The notes: a model not told the origin generated them from the letters alone. Positions 38,031 to 50,020 are shown, counted from the stretch's first letter. The stretch is DNA of 64,000 nucleotides from Lunularia cruciata (GCA_948567375.1 OX419757.1:1550001-1614000), one strand, 5' to 3'. Program-made: numbers and translations.

Positions 38031-38775
38031 TGTAATCTTCCAAAGATATGAGAAACACAAAGAAGAAACACATAATTTTACACTCAACCTTCGATGCTCC
38101 CAAAGGAGCACCTTGACTATATTATACAACAAAGTGGACTTCCACAAAGGAAGCTACACCCTTGGATCAGATACATGGATTGGTGATAAGTCAATAATCT
38201 CTACCTTTAGATTAGTTGTATGCATGGGTGACATGTGCATGGGTTTTGGTCCTATCTGGCTGGTTAGACTCTCTTTGACTAGAGGGAATCTGTAGGGAAT
38301 CTTCATGTAGGGATCTCCAAATCGTGTGGTTGAGGTACCGTTGGAAAGCTCTCAATGAAACAAACCTAGGGGATGGAAGGCCAGCCTTTGCTTTATTGGA
38401 GGTATGATTTTTTCACATTTTTGAGGTCTAATTCATCTATTTAGGCTTCCAAAATTACCTCGGAAGTTTCCAAGTTATTTTTAATTTTGCCCTACTATTA
38501 AAAGTCCTCTTTTGGTGACACTTCTATCTAATCTGCATAGCCTATCAGGTATAACATCCTTCCAGATGTAACTAAGCCAATTTTCACCTGTGGATGATAT
38601 GTCTAGCTTTTGGTATTACAAATTCAAGCTATTTTAGTTTCCTTCTCTATTAGTAGAAATATTCTTTTGGTGACACCTTTATCTGATCTACCTAACCTAT
38701 CATACTTAACATCCCTCCATATATTACCAAGCCACTTTTCACCTCTAGCTAGTATGTCTAACTATTGGTATTACA
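38031..38775 (-). mobile_element. Solo gypsy LTR with duplicated U3 head
   Basis: Minus-oriented LTR of the same family as the complete elements, ending in TGTAAT...ATTACA. The first about 155 bp of U3 are duplicated (38621-38775 repeats the segment ending at 38620). The 5-bp flanks are TCGTA and TCATA, four of five matching. It is inserted in the RT region of the older relic. Confidence 0.8.
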
Positions 38776-38882
38776 TCATATTTGGGAAGAAATGTGTTGT
38801 TTATTTTAAAGAAAGATGGGGGTTTTAATTTTTTCATTGGTTATCATGGATTGAATAAACAAATGATGAGAATGCTTATCCT

Positions 38883-39458
38883 TATAGTACTATTAGCTCG
38901 ACATACTATCTAGGGGTGAAATTTTGCTTGGTAATATCTAGAAAGATGTTATATATAATTTACTATGTAGATCATATAGAAGTGTCACCAAAACAGTATT
39001 TTCAGTAATAAGATAAGAGTCAAAAACATAATGAAAACTTCAAAGCCAATTTCAGAGGCCTAAACAAAGAAATGAGGTCTAAAAAATGCTTATATTTCCC
39101 TATTGCAAGAGAATAGACTTGCCTTCTCCTCCAATTGTTTGTCTCGTCTAACAATACCTTACCTATGCAATTTTGAGCTTCCTATAAGCAGATCCTCTAA
39201 AGATTCTATCTGGTCAAACTTGTTTGACCAACCAAATAGAACAAGAACTGCATGTCACCCATTCATGCAACTAATCTAAGGATGGAGCTTACTGATTTGT
39301 CACCAATCTATGTATTTGATCCAAGGGTGTAGTTTCCTTTGAAAGAATCCTCTTTGTTAGATAATAAAGACAAGGTGCTCCTTTGGGGCATCAGAGTATT
39401 GAGTGTGAAGCTTTGTGTTTCTTCTCTTGAGGGTTCTCCTATCCTTGGAATATTACCA
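38883..39458 (+). repeat. 5' LTR of plus-strand gypsy element
   Basis: Starts at a degraded TATAGTAC (normally TGTAATAC) and ends ATATTACCA two bases before the primer-binding site. Aligns along its length with 44576-45174. Confidence 0.8.
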
Positions 39459-39459
39459 A

Positions 39460-39471
39460 TGGTATTAGAGC
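39460..39471 (+). other. Primer-binding site for initiator tRNA-Met
   Basis: TGGTATTAGAGC, one change from the common plant form TGGTATCAGAGC, directly after the 5' LTR. Confidence 0.85.
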
Positions 39472-40369
39472 TTGGATTTTAATCTAAGAGAGTGGATCAT
39501 CCCGCTTGGAGGAACATGGGCTATTGAGATTGAGTAATTTTGAGGAGAGAAACCATAGTGCAATCAGTAGATTAGGAATGTTTTAGAAAAAGAATAGGAT
39601 GGAGACTCTTGGAGAACAATTTCTTATATCTCATTTTTTGCTCCATATCAAAATTATGAACATATAGCACGAGCAAGTGAGAGTATATGTTGTTTACTAT
39701 TTCAAAATAGAGTTCATGGATATAGTGATGAATTCACCCCACTCAGTGATTCTACCTATGGTGATGTATGATAAAGAGTAGAATTTGGTAATCTACATTT
39801 TTTTATGATATAATGGACCGGACCCAATCCTCTCCTTTTCAACCCTCAAGTAGAAATCCATTATGTGGTTAGACCAAAAGTGTTATTTAGAGATTTTGTA
39901 GTCCGTGATTTTGATAAGGAATATTATCAATGATTGATAGTCTTTGAAGTCACAATGGTAGTCCCAGTAGTCTAAGTTCACTCTCAAGTGATTGTATTAA
40001 CTCTTTATTAAAGTAGGAAGTAATGATTGAGCATTTACCATGTGTAAGAATCATGGATCTTTAGTTGCAAGATCTAATGTGAGGAATGTTAAACAAGTTT
40101 AGTGAACAAGGGATGTTAAACAAGTTTAGTGAGATCAAGATGACCATAGAGGTATTTCAAAGTCAAGTATGTACCTTCAAGAATGATCAAGCAATGCAAG
40201 AAAGAGAACCATTCCAAAACCCAATATCAATGGCCAAAGTACCTAAAGAGTCACTCATACCAATGACACCGAAAACCAATGAAGTCACATTATTATTATG
40301 GATGAAGAAGACATGTAACATCAAGCCTTACAAGGGACAATGATCCATGGGAATAGTGGAAAATTGAAT

Positions 40370-41060
40370 TTCAAGAATGAACTTGTTCTTTTGATTATTC
40401 ACAATTGAGATCACCAATCATTCCGCAAGCGTGTTTGCATGTAGGTACTTGACCAATAAAGCCCTCACATGGTACAAGGCTTGGGAATAAACCATGTTGA
40501 TAGAAGGACGATAGGTCACTTGGATGGAAATGCAAGAAAGGATACTAAAGAATTTTCAATCCATGGATTTTGTGCGGATGGCCTAAACCTAACTATGAGA
40601 GTTGAAGCAAAAGAATAGCATGCAAAAGTACGTGGAGGCCTTTCTCAATCTGCAGGTTGCAATAACCAATATGAGTCCATCAAAAGCTTTGGACAATTTC
40701 AAACAAAGGTTAAAAGAGTTAATTTGCCAAGAAGTAATGATACAAAATCCTTGCACTATTTTTGAAGCCATTGCCTATGCTCAAAGAATAGCAAGGAAAC
40801 TTGGAGGAGGTGAAGAAGTATTCTTGACCCAACATTATTGGGCTGAAACACCACATTTTGGTAGACTAGTTCCTATAGAATTGGGCAACATTTGGTTCTA
40901 GGACCAAGGAGCATGATTGTTCCAATACAAAAATGGATCAAAGAAAGAAGAGATGGAGTCCCACGAGAAGAAGGGACTCAAAAAAAACAATATCATTGCT
41001 ACAATTGTGGCAAAGTTGGTCATATAGCCATCAATTGTCATGTTCATCTTTGTCTTTTCT
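40370..41060 (+). pseudogene. Gypsy gag with zinc knuckle, decayed
   Basis: The capsid region (40602-40860) reads MQKYVEAFLNLQVAITNMSP, LDNFKQRLKELICQEVMIQN and IFEAIAYAQRIARKLGG, the retrotransposon gag domain. At about 40992-41037 a complete CCHC zinc knuckle CYNCGKVGHIAINC binds RNA in the family. The equivalent region of the minus-strand element (53200-52790) is clearly homologous. Stops and frameshifts lie between the parts. Confidence 0.85.
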
Positions 41061-41661
41061 ATAAAGAGACCAAGGGCCTCTATATAAGCAATCTTTGAAC
41101 AACATAAAGAGACAAATTGAAGAAGAGGATGCGGAAATCATATAGCAAAACAAAGATCATAAGTAACTATATCTCACTTCCTTATTGGCTCAATAGAGAA
41201 GAGAAAAAGTTGAGGAAAGAAAAAGATGAGTGCACAAAGGTTGAGGAAGACAAAATCTTGCTTGATTGTTGCAAATGGAGTCTTAGAAGGCAATTGGGTG
41301 AGATTATTGATATACCTTGAGCAATAGAGAATTCCTTACTCTATTGCAATAAGGTTGGGGATGAATCTAGAGATGGATGAAGAATTAGGGTTACCTTATG
41401 TTCAAACAAAGAAGATTGAGTCATTACTTAGAAAGGTAGCACTCTTTATAAGAGAGTATCAAGAAGTGATTGAGTGGCAAGTAATGTATTTAGCTCAAAG
41501 AGCATGCTATGGAAAGAGCATTACAACTCCATGGTAGATTTGAGAAAGAAAGTAGTGAGAACTTGCCAACAGAATATCATTGGGGTTATAGAAAGATCAC
41601 ACACACAAGAATTGCCTCTCTATGTTATAAGGATAACAATTATCTATAAGATAGATGTTTC

Positions 41662-42450
41662 ATGTGCCTAATAAGAGAAGTCCAAATTGCACAAATTGAT
41701 GGAAAAATTCTTGAGAAATTTAAAGATTTGGTCAATGAGTTTCAAGATGTCTTCCCGGATGACCTACCCTTAGGATTACCACCAAAAAGGAAAGTAGATC
41801 ATAAAATCAAGATAATTCCTAAGAAGACAATTCCTTGTAAGGCCCCATATTGACTATCACCCCATGAGTTGGAGGTTTGTAAGGCTCAAGTCAAGGATAT
41901 GCTATAGAAAGGATTTATCAACCCAATGTCTTACTATATGGTGCTCTTGTCTTGTTATGAAAAAGAAAGACAATACAAGCGCATGTGCATTGACTACAAA
42001 GGCCTAAATCAGCAAATAGTAAAGAAAAAATATCTCTTACCCCACATGGATTACCTGTTTGATCAACTCAATGGGGCAAAACACTTCACCAAACTTGATT
42101 TGTGGAGTGGTTATAATCAAATTAGGATTGTAAAGGAAGACGTACACAAAACAGCCTTTCAAACAAGGTATGGTCACTTTGAGTAGTGTGCACTTTGGCC
42201 TCACCAACATACCAACCATTTTCATGAGTTTGATGAATAACATATTTCATCCATACTTGAATAATTTTTTTTTTCATTTTTCTATTTTACATCTTAGTTT
42301 ATAATAAGATAATGACAAAGCATAGGCAACATCTATGAGAAGTCCTTCAGATTTTGTGAAAAAATAAGTTGTATGCCAAATAAGTTTGGCAAGTCTGATG
42401 TAGACTACTTGGGGCATAAAGTAAGCGCAAAAAGTATCTAAGTATTAATA
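41662..42450 (+). pseudogene. Gypsy reverse transcriptase, decayed
   Basis: The linker DVFPDDLPLGLPPKRKVDHK (41740-41800) leads into RT with [38 protein letters not shown] and [15 protein letters not shown] (41980-42186). The expected catalytic FLDD block near 42260-42310 is unreadable because of a poly-T tract and stops, so this copy is dead. The thumb follows at about 42370-42430 (KFGKSDVDYLGHKVSA). Confidence 0.88.
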
Positions 42451-43080
42451 AATAAAATAGAAGTCATTTAGAAATGGTGTGCTCTAGAAGATCCGACTGA
42501 TCTCAAGAGTTTCTTGGGATTGACAAGGTTTTATCATAGATTTTTCAAGGACTTCTCCAAGCTTGCATAATCTTACATAGCACTATTTGGCAAGGGGTAG
42601 AAATGGTTGTGCAAAAATGCACAAGAATTGGCTTTTCAAGAATTGAAAGACATATTACTACATGCACTAATCTTGAAATGGTATGACCCAAAATGTCCAA
42701 TCAAGTTGGTTATAAATGCATCAAGTGTAGCAATTGGAGCAATCCTATAAAAAGAGTGGTATGATGGATGGCATGTAGTTGCATATTTCTCTCAAAAGCT
42801 ATTAATGGTGAATGCAACTATCACATTATTGAATGAGAAGAGTTGGCCATTGTCCTTACAACCAAGCATTGGAAGCACTTTCTTGGCAAGAAAGCATTTG
42901 TAGTGGAGGCACACCACAAACCTTTAGTCTACCTTGACACAAAAAGATCTATCTCATCAACAATTCAATGGGCAGAGTGGAGAAAATGGTTCAACATGAT
43001 AATCACATAAGTGGAAGGCAAGAAGCAACTTGCATATGCATTCTCCCAAATGCTTATGATAAAAAATCTAGTGGTAGACC
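42440..43080 (+). pseudogene. Gypsy RNase H region, decayed
   Basis: The connection reads DLKSFLGLTRFYHRFFKDFS (about 42493-42552). RNase H-like sequence follows: LILKWYDPKCPIKLVINAS and VAIGAIL (42670-42750), then the degraded HYIITEKE/KHWKHYLG block around 42820-42900. Frames shift repeatedly. Confidence 0.75.
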
Positions 43081-43149
43081 AAAATTTTGGCCAAAGATTC
43101 TTGTTGTTACAAAAACTAACCTATAGATTGTAGGAGCTTGTTTATCTAA

Positions 43150-44165
43150 AGGAGTCACTAATACCCAAGGACTCACCTTTTGTGATGAAAAATTATGGAT
43201 CTCAGATACCATAGATATAAGAACCACCATCTTAGCAAAATGTCATGATTTCACCATTGCAAGTCACATTGGAGTGAACAAGACCTTAGATGCAGTCAAA
43301 TACCATTAGTATTGGTCCAAGATGAACAATGATGTGATGGAATACATTCAAAGCTACCTACTTTATCAACCAAATAAAGCTTTTAATCAAGCTCTTGCAC
43401 TCCTCCCTACTCTTACACAACATTGAGAATAGGTAAGCATGGATCTGGTTTGTGAATTACCCAAGACCACCTTAGGGTTAGACTCTATTATAGTCTTTGT
43501 TGACCGACTAAGAAAAATGATGTATTTGCATCCTACTACCAAGGATGTGACTGCTCCATAATTAGCTCAATTGTACTTAGATGTAGAATTTTCTCACCAT
43601 GGCATGTCTTGAGTGCTTATCATCGATAAAGGCACTCAATTCACTAGTTTGTTTTGGCAAACACTCTTTGGCATCTTTGAAATGAAATTAGCTTATCATC
43701 CACAAACTGATGGACAAATAGATCAGGCTAATAACACTATTGATGACATGCTCCGGCACTTCACCTTAGATAAGCAAGAGAGGTAATACACCATACTTCC
43801 ATTGGTGGAATTGCCTACAACAATTTAATAAATGCATTCACATAGGTCACACCATTCGTTCTCATGTATGGATAGTATCCTTTCACACCTTTGAGCTTGA
43901 TGAGATCTATTTAATGGCTATCAAGGTTGACATTGTCAACATTTTTGTTCTGGAATCCAACAAGATGTGGAGAATTCCAAGCACAAGTTTCAGATCACCC
44001 AAAATCAACAAAAATAATATGCAAATACACATCATTGGCAAACATGGAGTTCAATGTTGGGGATCAAGTTGGGTTGTCCAAGACCAACCTCGTGTTAGTT
44101 GGCCCTTATAAGCTTAGACCTTGCATTATTAGGCCTTCTCCATCCTTTAGCAAATTAGCATAATG
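43150..44165 (+). pseudogene. Gypsy integrase, decayed
   Basis: The catalytic core shows an Asp-containing start near 43440 (MDLVCELPK in the family; here partly shifted), then DKGTQFTSLFWQTLFG (about 43626-43674) and YHPQTDGQIDQANNTIDDML (about 43692-43752). The usual catalytic Glu of QTERVNR reads Asp here. The C-terminal GPY-like part is at 44040-44163 (FNVGDQVGLSKTNLVLVGPY, KLRPCIIRPSPSFSKLA). Confidence 0.8.
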
Positions 44166-44289
44166 GCTTATCTCCTTGAGCTACCGCCATTCATCAAGAT
44201 CCATCTAGTGTTCCACATTTCCTTACTATGCAAATATCCACCCTGATTGCCACATTTCCCTTCCATATAATAAATTTGACCTTGTCCAA

Positions 44290-44520
44290 CACTCATTGAT
44301 GGCACAAAGGAATATGAAGTTAAACGTATTCTTTAGAAATGCGTCCATGGTACTTGTAATCCGCATGTGGAATATCTTATGCATTGGAAAGGGTACTCAA
44401 TGCATCAAGCAACATAGGAGCCAATGGGCAACTTGACCCATGCATTGGAAAGGGTACTCAATGCATCAGGCAACAAAGGAGCCAATGGGCAACTTGATCC
44501 ATGCATTGGTGTTAGTGTAA
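44290..44520 (+). pseudogene. Chromodomain relic with 61-bp tandem duplication
   Basis: Downstream of integrase the plus strand reads YEVKRIL, a stop, then HVEYLMHWKGYSMHQAT, a stop and EPMGNL, which is a chromodomain with its WEP Trp mutated to a stop. The segment from GCATTGGAAAGGGTACTCAA to ACTTGACCCA (44381-44441) is repeated 61 bp later (44442-44502), so the second half of the domain is duplicated and frame-shifted. Chromodomains steer chromovirus insertion to particular chromatin. Confidence 0.75.
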
Positions 44521-44575
44521 CCTTTTGAGCAATAGCTTTGCAACAAGGATGATGTGTCTTAAAAGGAGAGAGGTT

Positions 44576-45174
44576 TGTAATACCATTTGCTAGGCAGACT
44601 ACCTAAAGGTGAAATTTGGCTTTACAACATCTAGAATGATGTCATATATGATAGACTAAGGAGATCAAATAGGGGTTTCACCAAAAGATTACTTCTACTA
44701 ATAGGGCAAGAGTTGAAAACACCATGAAAACTTTAGAGCCAATTTTGAAAGCCTAAACAAAGAAAGTAGGCCTTGAAAATTAGAAGATTCCCGTCTTCCT
44801 TGGGAGAAAAATCTTACTTTCTCCCCCATCTATCTATCTTTTCAAGAGCTTACCAATGGTACCTCACCCATGTAATTTTGAGCTTCCTACAAGAAAATTC
44901 TTTAGAAATTTTCTTTGGTCAAACTTGTTTGACCAACTAAACTAGACAAGAACTGATATATCATCCATCCATGCAATTAATCTAAGGATGGAGCTTGCTG
45001 ACATGTCACAAATCCATATATCTGATCCAAGAGTGGAGTTTCCTTTGAGTGAATTCTCTTTAATACATAATAAAGACAAGATGCTCCTTTGGTGCATTAG
45101 AGTATTAAGTATGAAGCTTTGTATTTCTTCTCATGTATCTCTCTTGGGGGTTCTTTTATCCATGGAATATTACA
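44576..45174 (+). repeat. 3' LTR of plus-strand gypsy element
   Basis: TGTAATACC...ATATTACA, 599 bp, preceded by a polypurine tract. Single U3 head, without the duplication seen in three solo LTRs. Confidence 0.88.
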
Positions 45175-45830
45175 ATCGTTTGATTCAAATTTTTTATTTG
45201 TTAAATTAATTAATTGGAACTATTATTATTCACCATATTGGATGTTTGTAGTATGTATTGCAAATATTCATGAGACATGTCATGATAGGTTTTTGCACAA
45301 AGTATATAAAATTTGAATGGAAAATCCTTCTTTTTGGTCTTACAAACACCTTGCTATTATCATTATTATTGATCAAATATGCATAAAGTTTTTGATTTAT
45401 TTTTTAATAAATGTATTGTGCTATTTCTTAATGATAATTTTTATTGATAGCCAGTGAGAAAATGAGCATTATATGCATATTGATGAATTGATATAATAAT
45501 TTTATTAGTGAAAACGTTTCATGAAAAATCAAAATGCTATTTCTAAAAAGAGGAGCTTATTTTCTTAGGTCTAAGGTTTAAGGTAAAAGAATAAAGATAG
45601 AGGAAGAAAATATCAAGGTTATCATGGATTGATTAGACATTGTAACATCACACAGATTAGTAAGCTCTACTTCATAGTTCATATCGTATTATGCATATAT
45701 CATGGTGTCATTCATAAATCCATATACAAGAATACCACATTCTAATCAAGATATAAGGAGAAGGTTACTTTCATACAACTTAAGGACTTTTTCTCCATTG
45801 TTATAACCATATAATCCCAAGTAACCTTGT

Positions 45831-46318
45831 GTAGTCAATTGATATACTTCTAGCTTAGAGTATCACTATATTAAGCATTTTTCATGTGGTTTAAACTAAC
45901 TTTCCTTTGCCTCAAGATGGATAAAATTTGACAAAAACAAACTTTTCCTGCAATTGTGAAAAACCATTTGTGGTGTATGTGATTTATAATATATATTACC
46001 AAATTTTAGTGTTATTATTTGTTTGGCAAGCCACAAAAGCCATTGTTATAACTGATTCACCTAAAACAATTGACGAGCAAAAATCTTGGATGAAAGAAGC
46101 AACTCCAAAGGTATGACATAAATTTAGAATCATGACTTGCAAAATTCCATGTTATTCTAAATTTCATTTCTTGATAGGCAAAATATAAAGTAACTTTGGC
46201 ATTTTCAATTTTTTCCAACATGAGTATGAGTATACTAGAGAAATAAAAACAAGTCAAGTAGTAGCAAAAATTACAATGAGATTCCATCTTTGAACTTGCT
46301 TCAACTTGCATTATGATT
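45831..46318. other. AT-rich remnant between two elements
   Basis: Probably a continuation of the old gypsy relic, but I cannot identify a domain. The last five bases (46314-46318, TGATT) are the target duplication of the minus-strand element. Confidence 0.4.
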
Positions 46319-46892
46319 TGTAATGTTTAGAAGACAAGAGAAACACCAAAAGAACCACAAGAGAAACACAAGGTTTCATTCCTCAATACTATGATACACA
46401 AAATAACCACTTGGTCTTTATTATAAGCAAAAAGATCCACTCAAAGGAAGCTACACAATTGGATCAAATACATGGATTGGTGATATGTCAACAAGCTCCA
46501 CCTTTAGATTAACTACATGGATTAGCAAAATGTCTATCTTTGTCCTATTTGGTTGGTCAAACAAGTTTGACCAAAGTGGATCTTTGTGGAACCTTCTTAT
46601 AGGAAGCTCAAAACAATATGGGTGAAGTATCATTGGAAAGCTCTTGATAAGGCAAAAAAAGGGGCAAGGGAGGGGTGATGGGGAGAAACCAAACCCTTCT
46701 AAGAGGGATTGAGTTCTCCCCTTTTGAGACCTCATTTATTTGTTGAGGGTGTTTTAGGTGTTTACTCAGTAGTGGAAGTACTTTTGGTGATACCTCTATC
46801 TAATCTACTAAGACCATCATATATAACATCCTTAGTTATATTACCAAGCCAATTTCTATCTCATTATAATTTTTCTAGCTAATGGTATTACA
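46319..46892 (-). repeat. 3' LTR of minus-strand gypsy element
   Basis: 574 bp, ends TGTAAT/ATTACA. A purine-rich AAGGAAGAA lies just upstream on the minus strand. Confidence 0.88.
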
Positions 46893-46939
46893 AAATTCTT
46901 CCTTATAAAACACAACATCTTGGTTGAAAAATTGTTGCT

Positions 46940-47397
46940 CTAAAGATTTCACTAACACCGGTGCATTGGTCAAGTTAACTATGGGCTCCCATAGCACCTC
47001 ATACAATGGTTACCCTTTCTAATGTACAAGATATTCCACACACAGATGGTGAGTATCATGGATGTATTTTTGGAGAATGATTGGACTTCATATTTTTCCA
47101 TGCCATCCATGAGTGTTGGACAAGGTTGAGCTTCTTGTATGGGAAAAAAGTGGAGCAGTTAGGGTGCATATATGGATAGCAAGGAAAAAGAAACATGAGA
47201 TGAACCTTTATGTGTGGTGGTAGCCCAAGGCAATAGGCTAGTGTGCCAAGTTGATGGATGATGGAAAAAGGACTAATAAAATGAGGTTTGATCTTACAAG
47301 GGCCAACTAAAATGAGGTTGGTTGTGGACAACCACATTGATCCACATTGTTGAACTCCATATGCTTGTGATGTGCATCTGCATATTGTTTTTATCAA
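46940..47397 (-). pseudogene. Integrase C terminus and chromodomain relic
   Basis: The minus strand reads STTNLILVGPCKIKPHFI, SIIHQLGTLAYCLGLPPHIK and VHLMFLFPCYP (47397-47150), the integrase C-terminal region. At about 47030-46940 VEYLVH, a stop, KG, a stop, LYEVLWEPIVNLTNAPV follows, where the WEP of a chromodomain is retained. Confidence 0.75.
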
Positions 47398-47593
47398 TTT
47401 TGGACTATCTGCAACCTATGCTTGGTGTTCTCCACACCTTCTTGGATTCTAGAAACACAAGTGTTGACAATGTCAACTTTTGTAGCCATTGGAAAATTCT
47501 TTACTAAGCTCAAAGATGTGAAATGCTATCCTCCATACATGAGAAGAATAGTGGGACCAATGTAGGCGTATTCACTAAATTGTTGTAGATAAT

Positions 47594-48316
47594 GTAATAC
47601 CAATAGCTAGAGATGAAAATTAGCATGGTAACATCTTGAAGGATGTTATGTATGATAGGCTAGGTAGATCAGATAGAGGTGTCACCAAAAAAATACTTCT
47701 ATTAATAGTGTATGAGCCAAAAATAGTATGAATTTGTAATACCAAAAGCTAGACATATCATCCAAAGGTGAAAATTGGATCAAGAATATCTAAAAGGATG
47801 TTATATATGATGGGTTTGGTAGATTAGATAGAGGTGTTACCAAAAGAGTACTTTTACTAATAGTGCAAGACTTAAAAGTAGCCTAGAAACTTTAGAGCCA
47901 ATTTTGGAGGCCTAAATGGATGAAAATGGCCTAAAAATGTGCAAACTTCCACTCCAATGGAAAAAAGGCTAGCATTTCCTCCTTTTAGATTTATCTCATC
48001 AAGAGCTTTCTTATGGTACCTCACCCACATGATTCAAAGATTCCTACATGAAGATTCCTTATGGTTAAAGAGAGTTTGACCAACCAAATAGGATAAGAAT
48101 CAACATGTCACTCATGCATACAACTAATCTAAGGGTAGAGATTGCTGACATATCATGACTCCATGTATCTGATCCAAGGATGGACCTTCCTTTGGGAAAG
48201 TCTTCTTCGCTAGAATATAGTCAAGGTGCTTCTTTGGGGCATCGGAGGTTGAGTGTGAAATTGTGTGTTTCTTCTTTGGTGCTTCTCTTAAGGTCTCCTA
48301 ATCTTGGAAGATTACA
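47594..48316 (+). mobile_element. Nested solo gypsy LTR with duplicated U3 head
   Basis: Plus-oriented LTR, TGTAATACC...ATTACA, 723 bp. The U3 head occurs twice: 47594-47734 and again from 47735, a 141-bp period. It interrupts the integrase of the minus-strand element. The 5-bp flanks (GATAA, ACAAA) do not match, so it is either aged or rearranged. Confidence 0.8.
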
Positions 48317-48521
48317 ACAAATTCTACCAATGGAAGTAAGGTGTCTCACCTTTTTTGCTCTTCTAAGGTAAAGCCATAGAGCATGTCATGATTAGACTGC
48401 TCTATTTATCCATTGATTTGAGGAGGTGTATCATGGACATGACAAGTCTAGTTTTGAAGATGCCAAAGAGTGTTCTCCAAAACAAAATAGTGAATTGGGT
48501 GCATTAATAGATGATGAGCAT

Positions 48522-49028
48522 TCAAGATAAACCATGGTGAGAAAAGATTGCAACTAAGTACAATAGAGCTAATTGTGGAGAAATCACTTCCTTGGTCATA
48601 AGATACACATGAATCATTTTATTGAGTCTATATACAAAAACTACAATGATATCAAAACCTGAAGTGATCTTGGGCATTTCACAAACTAGATCCATGCTAA
48701 CTTGCTCCCAACATTGTGTACAAGTAAGGAGGAGTTGAAGGAGTCCTACATAAGCATAATTAGAGGTTTTATTTTGTTGATAGAGTAGGCAACTTTGAAT
48801 ATACTCGCTCATATTGTTGCTCATCTTGTGAAAATAGTGATGGTGTTTGATTGCATCTAAGGTATTATCCACTCTAACGGGACATGCAATGGTAGAATCA
48901 TGGCATTTTGCAAGGATGGTAGATCTTAAGTTTGGAGCATCTGAGATCCATAACTTACCATCATAAAAGATGAGTCTTTGGGTATTGATTACACTTTGGA
49001 TGATTGTGCTCCTACATTTGTGTGTCAA
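48522..49028 (-). pseudogene. Gypsy integrase N-terminal and core region
   Basis: The longest open retroelement frame in the window (168 codons). The HHCC zinc-binding part reads KCHDSTIACPVRVDNTLDAI, KHHHYFHKMSNNMSEYIQSC, LLYQQNK, with the last Cys changed to Tyr. The core begins WEQVSMDLVCEMPKITSGFD, containing the first catalytic Asp, and ends SHHGLS before the second Asp. Confidence 0.85.
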
Positions 49029-49166
49029 TCTTCATAACAATAAGAATCCTTGGCCAAAAATCTAGGTTCATATGACCTATGTAACCAGATTTTTCATCGA
49101 ACACATTTGGGTGAATGCATTGGCAAGTTGCTTCTTGCCTTCCACATATGTGATTGTCATGTTGAA

Positions 49167-49440
49167 TCATTGTTTATACTTTGCCCAATGAATTTTTTGA
49201 TAGGACAAATCTTTTTGTGTCTCAAGGTAACCTAGTGATTTGTGGGTTGTCTCCACTATAAATGCCGTCTTGCCAAGATAGTGCTTCCAATGCTTGGTCG
49301 CAAGGACAATAGCCAACTCTTCTTGTTTGGTGGTGTGAGAATTATGCCTTGCCAATAACAAATTTTGAGAGTAATATGCAATTGGATGCCATTTGTCACT
49401 CTATTCTTGTTGTAGAATTGCTCCTAATGCAACAACTAAT
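49167..49440 (-). pseudogene. Gypsy RNase H fragment
   Basis: Reads HTTKQEELAIVLATKHWKHY and LGKTAFIVETTHKSLGYLET, the conserved end of the gypsy RNase H domain. The upstream half is cut by the LTR at 49448-50020. Confidence 0.85.
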
Positions 49441-49447
49441 GCATCTA

Positions 49448-50020
49448 TGTAATAATCCAAGGACAAGAGGACTCTCCAAGAGAGAAAACACAGTTTTACA
49501 CTCAATCCTTTGATGCCCCAAAGGAGCACCTTCTCTTTATTGTATAGCAAAGAAGATCAGCTCAAAGGAAGCTCCACCCTTGGACCAGATACATGGATTG
49601 GTGACCTTTCAGTGAGCTCCATCCTTGGATTAGTTGTTTGGATGGGTGACATGTCATTCCTTGTGTTATCTAGTCGGTCAAATGGAATCTTTAGGGAATC
49701 TTCATGTAAGGAGCTCAGAATTGTGTGAGTGAGGTACCATTGGAAAGCTCTCAATGAGACAAATCACAAGGGAAAAAAGGAAAGCCTTATCTCCTTGAGA
49801 GAGGGGGAATATTTTTATTTTCAAGGCCTAATTCATCCGTTTAGGCCTCCAAAATTGGCTCTACAGTTTTCAAACTATTTTTGGCTTCTACCCTATTAAA
49901 AAATTACTCTTTTGGTGACACCTTTGTCTGATATACCTATCTCATTGTACAAAACATCCTTCTAGATGTTCCCAAGCCAATTTTCACCTCTAAATAATAT
50001 GTCCAGTTGCTTGTATTACA
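49448..50020 (-). mobile_element. Nested solo gypsy LTR
   Basis: Minus-oriented 573-bp LTR, TGTAAT...ATTACA ends, single U3 head. The flanks are ATCTA and ATTTA, four of five matching. It splits RNase H from RT in the host element. Confidence 0.82.

Larger units (their letters stand above)
38883..45174 (+). mobile_element. Complete Ty3/gypsy chromodomain retrotransposon (chromovirus), inactive
   Basis: LTRs lie at 38883-39458 and 44576-45174. The primer-binding site TGGTATTAGAGC (39460-39471) fits the 3' end of initiator tRNA-Met. The polypurine tract AAAAGGAGAGAGG lies just before the 3' LTR. Internal order is gag, (protease lost), RT, RNase H, integrase, chromodomain, which is typical of plant chromoviruses. 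The coding region has many stops and frameshifts. The 5-bp flanks are ATCCT and ATCGT, four of five matching. It is inserted into the RT of an older gypsy relic and is of the same family as 46319-55355. Confidence 0.88.
37850..45830 (+). mobile_element. Old Ty3/gypsy relic (host of nested insertions), in three pieces
   Basis: Pieces of one reverse transcriptase lie on either side of later insertions. Piece A (37850-38030) has the linker before RT. Piece B (38776-38882) reads LKKDGGFNFFIGYHGLNKQ, the KKDG...YRGLN block of gypsy RT. Piece C (45175-about 45830) reads FEWKILLFGLTNTL, then VFDLFFNKCIVLFLNDNFY, which is the FGLTN and FLDD blocks with the catalytic FLDD changed to FLND. The order and spacing along the RT are right, so they are parts of one element split at 38031-38775 and 38883-45174. 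It is the oldest layer of the nest. Confidence 0.65.
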
